A stretch of DNA of 64,000 nucleotides from Uranotaenia lowii (Eukaryota; Arthropoda; Insecta; Diptera; Culicidae), in assembly GCF_029784155.1 (NCBI RefSeq), contig NC_073691.1:121807474-121871473 (forward strand), written 5' to 3'. The notes under the pieces were generated by a model. That model saw nothing but the letters and a program-made list of their open reading frames with translations. It ran no database searches and had not been told where the DNA came from. A program made the translations under genes and the position numbers. This document shows positions 56,965 through 64,000 of this stretch, in pieces. The stretch's first letter is position 1; the number at the start of each line of letters is the position of its first letter.

Positions 56965-57750
56965 TAGACTGAGTCGATTTGGAATCATTTTTTAATTTCT
57001 CAACTCTGGGGTCTAAAATGCTTTGTTTTGGTCCAAAACTCATCCATTTTTTTTGCAGAATTTTTAAGTAACGTTTACATGAGTAAATTTGAACTTTTTG
57101 GTTTGTATGGGAAAATTGAATATTTTGTACTAAAAAAAAATCATCATTTTTGTTTCTTCTGTGCAACCGAGCCCGCTAATTGTTTCTATGCCAATTTATA
57201 AATTCTTCAAAGGAAATTTTGCGCTGAACGACATTGTCGAAGACTGTAAATTCGTATCTTATTAGACAAAACAGTTATTAGCTGTTTAACAGGGGTATGT
57301 CTTTTGGCATTGATAAACAATAAATTCAATTGACACCACTGCTTGTGCCCCGCGAAGTACTGCATGAGAAGTAGTCATGCAATACCGCACAAGGCACCCA
57401 ACAGTGGTGTCTATTGAATTTATTGTTTATCAATGCCAATAGTCATACCCCTGTTAAACAGCTAATAACTTTTTTGTCTAATAAGATACGAATTTACGAT
57501 CTTCGACAAAGCTGTTCAGCGGAAAATTTCCAATTAGCGGACTTGGTTTTACAGAAGAAACAAAAATGATGATGTTTTTTGAGTACAAAATATTCAAGTT
57601 TCCCATACAAGCAAAAAGGCCAAATTTACTCATGAAAACGTTACTTAAAAATTCTGCAAAAAAATCACGGATGAGTTTTGGACCAAAACGAAGCCTTTTA
57701 GACCCCAGGGTTAGAGAAATTCAAAAATGACCCCATATCGACTCAGTCTA
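56965..57750. mobile_element. 786-bp near-perfect fold-back element (giant hairpin)
   Basis: Begins TAGACTGAGTCGAT and ends ATCGACTCAGTCTA. The left arm (to about 57375) and right arm (from about 57382) match over almost their whole ~385-bp length. Shared blocks are GGGGTCTAAAA, TTTTGGTCCAAAACTCATCC, GCAGAATTTTTAAGTAACGT, CATCATTTTTGTTTCTTCTG, TTCGTATCTTATTAGACAAA and ATTGATAAACAATAAATTCA. The centre is GTACTGCATGA, a loop of ~7 bases, TCATGCAATAC. Mismatches and a ~20-bp arm indel show the arms have begun to diverge. Outer bases suggest a TA target. The terminal TAGACTG is shared with the element at 35578-40487. Confidence 0.85.
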
Positions 57751-59688
57751 CTGTAATAAACCGATCGAAAATACTTTCTGATGCTATTCGCTAATTATGA
57801 TCCGGTTCGAAGGACCATGTATTAAATCGCCCATAATGGCATGGTTCGATAGCATCAGACCTTTCTTTGATAAAATAATAAAACCGCACTCATTCAAGCA
57901 ACATTACAACTTAGGGGACTGAATAAATTTCAATAGCTTAACTAAATTACACTTCGACAATATACTTGTTCTCTTTGGACCTCCGACTATGGTCATTCTG
58001 GACTCTGACTTGGCCACTCGGGCCTCTGACTTATACTGTGATAATCTGTCTCCGATAGAGGTTGGTTGGGAAAAGAGATCGTTCTTGGCTCGATGCATCG
58101 GATAAACTTTTTCGTGCTCGAGGTAAACCTATGATTTTTATATCGCCGTTAAGGCGCGCAGCATCGCCGTGATACGACTGGGCTTTCTTTATGTAAGGGT
58201 GGTTAAAAAAGGCTCGTTCGTTCCAGGTTTTCTTGACCTTATACAAACTTTTTCTTGCTCGTCAAATTCTTTCGAACCGTATATTGCACATTCATGTACA
58301 CATCAAATCTAAATTTCACCGCACACTCGTGGCGAGCGAAAATGCGAGATATCTCGAATTTGGACCACAATGTAATAACATTCGTATGAAATTACATTTC
58401 AATATTTCTTGGTACATGATACAAAAAAAACTATTTCCAGAAGGTATATTGGGTATACAACAACTAAAGTGAATAATAAGATAGTTTTTTATACACGTTG
58501 AGCAGTCAGTTTGTTGATAAATATTTCTTAAAGCTAATTTCATTTAGAAATGGGACACTTTTTTGTACATGAATACGTTGCTTGCAAATTACAAGTTGTA
58601 ATAGGACATGCAAAATTTCATAGCGTTGTGTTGATTGGAGTACAGTCCTACATATATTTTTATTTTTCAAAATTTTGAATTCACGCGTTTTTGAAATATT
58701 GGCGATACAGGAGAAGAAACTTAAAAAAAATGTGAACACTTTCCTTCAAAATCCTTCATTATCAAAAAAAAGTATGAAGATACTGTAAAAATGTCAGACT
58801 ACAGTTTACATTTGTGATAAGTTTTGTAAAACACATCATGATTGGCAAGAATCTGCTCCTGTTTTCGATGAGGAAGCCAGAGTTGTCATGACAAATATAG
58901 GTACTCTTGTTTCAGCTGGTCTTAAATGACTATTCACATTTGTAAAGTTCGCTTTTCACGGTCTCAATTAACCGATTTTACATTTACATTTACATTTGTT
59001 TGTATCTCAAAATTATCATGTAATGTTTTTTTTTTCAAATCCGGCAGTTCATATTCCAGTGTATTCGTGTTTTAGTAGAGCAAAAATAAATTAGTCCAGT
59101 TAATTTAGTATTTTTTTATTTTTGTAGGAGTATTAATACATCTAAGATTGAAAATTTGAATTTTTAAGGAATAATAATTGTTATTGAAAATATTCGAAAC
59201 TTTCTTGTGTACAATTCAAAACGTCTTAAAGGTATCTTGACTTTTTTCTGTACTGCAAGTTAATCTGAAGAATCTTCATAAATTATTTCTCTTTATTAAA
59301 AAACAATAAACAATAAACACTGCTCTCAAGTAGCAAAGAAATGTCACCCATCCTGCGTATCGGGAAAACCGTGCTGACAAGTACCGTCAACTGGGGCAAC
59401 ATGCAACACTTTTCAACTTCAATGGCTTCTAAAAAACTCACATCCTCTGATAATAAAACCCTTTATACGCCAAAAGTTTTAAGGTTAGTGGGACATAAAA
59501 CTGGCATAGTCAGGAAAATTACTGGTTTCTTCAGTTTTTTTTTTTAACAAACAAATTTCACTATATTTATAAAAAGGGGTAACTTGCAACAAACTTTGGA
59601 TTTAATGAAAAATCTTATGAAAACGTAAAATTTTTGATAAATTTTTGATGCCATGAAAAAATTTAAATTTCGGTCGAACAAATAGTAT
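57751..59688. other. Non-coding stretch with one dispersed repeat
   Basis: Contains the inverse copy of the 28.6-kb dispersed repeat (58540-58800). Small TTTACA reiterations occur near 58978. No gene, exon or RNA was recognised. Confidence 0.5.
58540..58800 (-). repeat. Dispersed repeat, copy B
   Basis: Reverse complement is collinear with 28570-28865 (AAGTGTCCCATTTCTAAA, CATGTCC, AAATTTTGAAAAATA, GGATTTTGAAGGAAA, CATACTTTTT), with moderate divergence. Confidence 0.65.
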
Positions 59689-60005
59689 AAAGGTTGATAA
59701 GGTCAAAATTTGGTAAATATCAACTTGACGTATTTCCTTTAAGTTTGCATTTAAAAAACCTGAACACCCCTTATTTTGAAAGGACAAGAACCCTCCCAAC
59801 ACGCCAGAGCTCCGCCCAATTGAGAAATACTGGGCTATTGTCAAGCGGAATCTAAAGAAGACCAAAAAAACTGCTAAGGACGAGCAGCAGTTCAAGGCAA
59901 ACTGGCTTTCTGCGGCAAAGAAGGTGGACAAGGTATAAACGAATTCACCGATTTACACGCGTTTTCCCTTGACCAAATTTTGACAACAACAAATCTTGAC
60001 TATAG
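59689..60005 (+). mobile_element. ITm/Tc1 transposon, internally deleted copy
   Basis: Left end AAAGGTTGATAAGGTCAAAA is homologous to the element at 5198, including the following TTTGGTAAATATCAACTTGACG. The sequence then jumps at ACCCCTTATTTTGAA straight into the last part of the transposase. The inner part of the right TIR (TTGACCAAATTTTGAC) is at about 59970-59985; the outermost bases are degenerate. The block is bracketed by similar AAATTTAAATT(T/C)CGGTCG sequences at about 59661 and 60077. Confidence 0.8.
59783..59938 (+). pseudogene. Transposase C-terminal fragment with the catalytic Glu
   Basis: An open 51-codon stretch, KNPPNTPELRPIEKYWAIVK, then a Lys-rich tail, ending TAA at 59936-59938. 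PPNTPELRPIEKYW is the third catalytic block (Glu) of ITm/Tc1/mariner transposases, exactly the part missing from the copy at 5.2-6.2 kb. It has no start codon or DNA-binding domain, so it is a remnant only. Confidence 0.88.
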
Positions 60006-61076
60006 TTTCCTAAAGTTTTTTTTTTTATTTTTATACGGGAGAAAAGTTTAATTAGAATTATTTACTGTCGCAGGTGAAATTTAAATTCCGGTCGAACAAA
60101 TAAGAAACACAGTCAATTTTCGTTACTAGCTTAATGATTGTTTATTCAAAATAGCAACCCTTTTCTTAATCCTCTAAGGTTGCTTTCCATTGGAAATGTG
60201 TGAAAAGTGTGAATACAAAGCAAATCAAAAGCTATCTGAAATCTCTAGAATAACCAAAGCTTAATCCGAAATCTCTGACGATCAATCGTTAAAAAGCTGT
60301 TAATTCCGAGAAAAAATAAATGCGACCGTCTTTTTTATGGCCCGAAAAGAAATCAACCAAAATTGTACCGAAGCTGAAGCTATCCCGGTTTGGATGCTAC
60401 CACTGCCAGCAGAATAGATAGTTTGGTATCTGTAACAGAAACGAAAGGCGGCGGCTGAGGGCGCGTCATCGAGCATTCAACCAATAGATTCGAAATCGGT
60501 AACCGGAGGAACGACTCCGACGATCTCCAAGAATGATTTCGATTCTCTGATTTGGGCCAAAACGGGACGAAATAGATTAAATTGGACATGCTTCTCTCTC
60601 GCTTTTTCCCTGGAATCCTATAATCAAAGATGAAACTGTCGTTCTCTTCGCACGGAGCCAGCAGCTTTGGTACGATACTACCAGGTACAGTTGATAGAGA
60701 AAGGACAGGTGGAATGACTTTTTGCATCATCATCGTAAAACTGTCTTATCGAGATCCGTTCAGGGAGCTGCTTTCACTGACTTGGTATTGCACCAGAACG
60801 CGTTGAGCTGCCTGACATTTTACACCGTGACAGAGTTTGGATTTACTGCATGGGAATAGGATCAATTTGATTAAGCTGAATGGAAGTTTCGTTTTCTACC
60901 GAACGTGATTTTTCCAGGTAGATTTGATTTTGATCTTTGCAAGGATACGAAATATGAATCGAATCTGTGCTGATTTTCTAATGGCTATTATTAGTTTGTG
61001 GTTTGGATGCTAACTTGCCAATGTACACCCATAGAAGAGGTTGCAAAAATTCGGTGCTTAAGCAAGGCCGGAATAA
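60006..61076. other. Non-coding stretch, no gene seen
   Basis: A minus-strand frame at 60380-60733 (117 codons) has no recognisable domain, no flanking splice consensus that joins to the sidestep-family gene, and is not called. No element ends recognised. Confidence 0.45.
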
Positions 61077-62323
61077 CACTCATCCGCATCAGATTTCATT
61101 ACCCTAATCAGCACCAGGAGTGTCAATTTGACACTACAAGCTAAAATCATTATAACTTTTGACGTGGTTAACCGATCTAAACAAAACTTATATCACTAGA
61201 AACCTTGTTCATAATGCTGGTAAAGTGTCAAAAATAAAACCTAAAAAAAAAAAAAAAGAAACCTTGTAATGTCAGTAAAATATTTCGGCATTATTTCGGC
61301 TCTCGGCTTTGCTCTGTCCCCAAATCACCACCCACCGTACCTACTCGGAAAGCAAACAAACACGTTTTGCTGGACGTGCTGCTTGTAGTTCTAGAAATTC
61401 AGGAATGATTTTACGTTTATAATTTTCATATTTTTGTGAAATCTCACAGCGTGAGTTGTTGTACCTCACTAGAATGTAAATTAAATTTGCTTTCCAATGA
61501 ATATACTTTTGATTGGTCCAAACAAAGTAAAAGCACTGAAAATCCGGGTACAATCTGACGGTGGACCACAAAAACAAATGATATTTAAATTTGTAAAAAA
61601 GTCGCGCAAAGTAGTCAACTTTGAAAAATTCCAGTAAATTTTTCAATTTTTGTTGCATGTAAAATCTAAAGACAGCAAAATTTTAGAATTTTAATAGATT
61701 TTGTATTCATATTTTTTCAAAAACTCTACCATCACTTAAACAGTATTTACAAGCAATCGAATGAAAAGTAGGTTTTTCAGACCACTCTTTTCAACTTTTT
61801 GCTACCATTTCATTAAAAAAAATTTAAAAAAATATTTCTTGGCTTCATGATGTAGACATTAACTTCAGGTTTCATATGCAAAAGACAAATATTTTTTTGG
61901 ACCTGTAGTATATGAACTACAGCAGTTTTCCTGAGGCATGTTTTTTCTGTTTTTTTTTTCTTTCATGCTGAATAACGAGAAAATTAGAAGCTTTAGCTAT
62001 ATATAATATTCTAAACATATTTTACTGACATTACAAGGTTACTATTAATATAAGTTTTATATGAAATTCATAATAATTCAAATGACTTAGAAAGATTTTA
62101 CTTTTGGAGTGTGAAATTGACACTCTAAGTCGGAAAAGGGAGTTTTTTTGTCCAGGCTTCCAGGGTTCGTCCATAAAAAAAAGTAAAGATACAATATTAA
62201 AGAACTTTTGAATTCATTTAGGGTCCCCTAGAAATTTTTGTATTTTGAAGCTTCTGAAAGAAGTTACAAGCCTTCAAACTTGCAATAGTGTCAAAATGAC
62301 ATTCTAAAGCGGATGAGGGTTAA
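61077..62323. mobile_element. ~1.25-kb MITE, CCTCATCCGC ends, GTGTCA palindromes
   Basis: Left end AACACTCATCCGCATCAG is inverted at the right as CTAAAGCGGATGAGGGTTAA. Palindromic GTGTCAATTTGACAC lies near the left end (about 61118) and GTGAAATTGACAC (about 62119) and GTGTCAAAATGACA (about 62289) near the right end, giving a subterminal repeated motif. Inner inverse segments (TTATATCACTAGAAACCTTG and ACATTACAAGGTTACTATTA) suggest longer imperfect arms. No coding frame. Confidence 0.65.
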
Positions 62324-63265
62324 GAGGGGGGGGGGCAAAGGGGGCAATTGCCCCGGTCCCCCGGTTCAGGGGGGTTCTCCGAGGAAAAAAAAGTTTTAAC
62401 TTTATTACTACTTCTCTGTGATACTATTGAAATTTCTAAAAATCTAAGAAATCAAACTAGATAATCGGAATGAAAACTTGAAATATAACAACTAAAGCCC
62501 CCCCCCCCCTCCAAAATAATATATAGAATATTTTTTCTCTTACATAAGTTAAGGAGACCCCCTGGAGTAAGCAGTGAATGATTTTTCCCGCATTTTGTGG
62601 GCTGAGAATATCAAAATCTTGGTATTGAATTTCAACATTTTCTACCCAAAATCTGGAAAAAAATATAAGAAGAATGTGAAACCTTAAATTTTTATTTTTT
62701 TTTTAAATCGAAACATGTCGATCAGGATATTCTGTTTAGAACAGGTAAAATAAAGAAAAAAGTTACAGAGGTTGTATATAAGAAACGACCGAGAAGTTCA
62801 CGTAGAATTACAATGTCTTTGTGCGTCAATATGCTTTTCGTCTTAAATTAGCATTCTAGAATAAAGTATGTCGAATTTGTTTTAAAGGAATTTATCTTCA
62901 GGAAAAATCATTCTTCCCTAAATTGTCGTTTGATACCTATTAATGGTCTAAAACGACCCATAAAGATAGTATGCAGCTTTTTCAACTGCATAGCAAAAGG
63001 CCGTCGAAATGATTGCGCCCGGCAGTTATGCAAGTAATGTGACCAACACACGAGCTTTGTATCAAACGCTTGCGAGAAAAGCTTACAACGACTGCTTTGA
63101 TCTAAACGCTTGACTCAATGCAAAACTTTCAAACTGTTTAGCCTTATGCGTCTCGTTGGAATCAGTATCTTGTTTTTATTTCCCTTCAGATCACCTAGCA
63201 ATCACTAGCTAAAAATGTTGCTTTTACCTAAAAGAGAGAGTCTTGACTTTTCTGTTAACATTCAG
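62324..63265. other. G-run/C-run sequence and plain DNA
   Basis: 62327-62360 has a run of ten G, then GGGGGCAATTGCCCC and CCCCC; a run of eleven C lies at about 62500. These look like termini of a GGGGGCAATTGCCCC-type insect element, but its limits are unclear. The rest to 63265 holds no gene that I recognise. Confidence 0.4.
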
Positions 63266-63608
63266 GGATGACGAGTGCGATGGGTGGGTGGCGTGGATGG
63301 TCTGGATGGGTGGGTGGTGGTGATGTGGGATAGGTGGGTGGATGGTGGTGGTGTGCAATGGGTGGGTGGGTGGTGGTTGTGTGCGATGGGTGGGTGGTCA
63401 GGATGGATGGTGGTGTTCGATGGGCCAGTAGCATGGAAGGCCGGGTGGTGGTGTGCGATGGGCGTGAGAAAAGGATGGGTGGGTGGTGGCGTGCGATAGG
63501 TGGGTGGTGAGCGATGGGTGGTGTTGGGAAGTGTGGTGGGGAGGTGTACGGTGGGTGATGGTGGGAAATAAGCTGCGGTGGGCGGGTGGTGTTCCATGAG
63601 TAGTGACG
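63266..63608 (+). repeat. G-rich minisatellite (GATGGGTGGGTGGTGGTG-like)
   Basis: About 340 bp of imperfect units built from GATGGGTGGGTGG, TGGTGGTGTGCGATGG and variants. It is strongly G-rich on the plus strand with many GGG/GG runs, so it can form G-quadruplexes. Open frames here (His/Pro-rich on the minus strand) are composition artefacts. Confidence 0.85.
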
Positions 63609-63647
63609 GGAGGTGTGTGTGGCATGGCGATGGAAGGTGTTGATGAG

Positions 63648-63935
<288 letters not shown>

Positions 63936-64000
63936 TTGGTGATTGGTGTCGCGGGTGATCTGAGCTATCACTACTTGCTTCCGCTGCAGTTGGCCATCTC

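Noticed and set aside
60380..60733. 117-codon minus-strand frame considered as an upstream sidestep-family exon
   Set aside because: Lacks the V-type Ig signatures (Cys, Trp, Asp-x-Gly-x-Tyr-x-Cys) and a donor in the needed phase.

Overview
This window is AT-rich, intron-dominated animal DNA, most likely from a mosquito (Culicidae). The evidence is an insect sidestep-type immunoglobulin gene, a Jockey-clade LINE, a mosquito-type ITm/Tc1 (probably DD37E) transposon, Helitrons ending TC...CTAG and many mosquito-style MITEs. The genus cannot be named from the sequence alone.

The only host gene I can support is on the minus strand. Five exons (41789-41679, 41243-41040, 40813-40662, 23574-23430, 2017-1887) have consensus splice sites and splice phases that join perfectly. 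Together they encode 247 contiguous residues of a cell-surface Ig protein of the sidestep family: Ig2, Ig3 and the first half of Ig4. The signal peptide and Ig1 must lie upstream (above 41.8 kb, probably beyond 64 kb). The rest of Ig4, the last Ig and FnIII domains and the membrane segment must lie left of base 1. Introns of 226 and 435 bp sit beside introns of 17.1 and 21.4 kb, and the large ones are packed with repeats.

Layout. 1-5.2 kb: one exon and plain intron. 5.2-6.2 kb: broken ITm/Tc1 transposase. 6.8-8.7 kb: a fold-back array of ~136-bp units carrying face-to-face GCCATCTT/AAGATGGC sites. 9.3-10.1 kb: a CCGGGC repeat and a tRNA-like SINE module. 12.0-14.7 kb: a long-TIR element with a MITE nested in one arm. 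16.2-22.0 kb: a 5.8-kb array of the nonamer GTCAAAATT, about 647 units. 23.4 kb: exon. 25.8-26.65 kb: MITE. 29.3-32.5 kb: tandem ~1.6-kb duplication carrying a GGGGCCGTTCA MITE. 35.6-40.5 kb: long-TIR element split by a 2.8-kb Helitron. 40.7-41.8 kb: three clustered exons. 42.2-46.1 kb: MITEs. 46.2-47.5 kb: a second Helitron, antisense. 47.5-51.8 kb: a complete-looking LINE with two intact ORFs and a 14-bp target duplication. 57.0-57.75 kb: an almost loop-less giant hairpin. 59.7-60.0 kb: an internally deleted ITm/Tc1 copy. 61.1-62.3 kb: MITE. 63.3-63.9 kb: G-rich minisatellite and (TG)n.

No rRNA, CRISPR, operon or prokaryotic feature is present. I found no wholly new gene system. The most unusual structures are the giant nonamer array inside a neural guidance gene's intron, the Pho/YY1-like fold-back array, and transposon insertions whose history can be read from matching empty arms.
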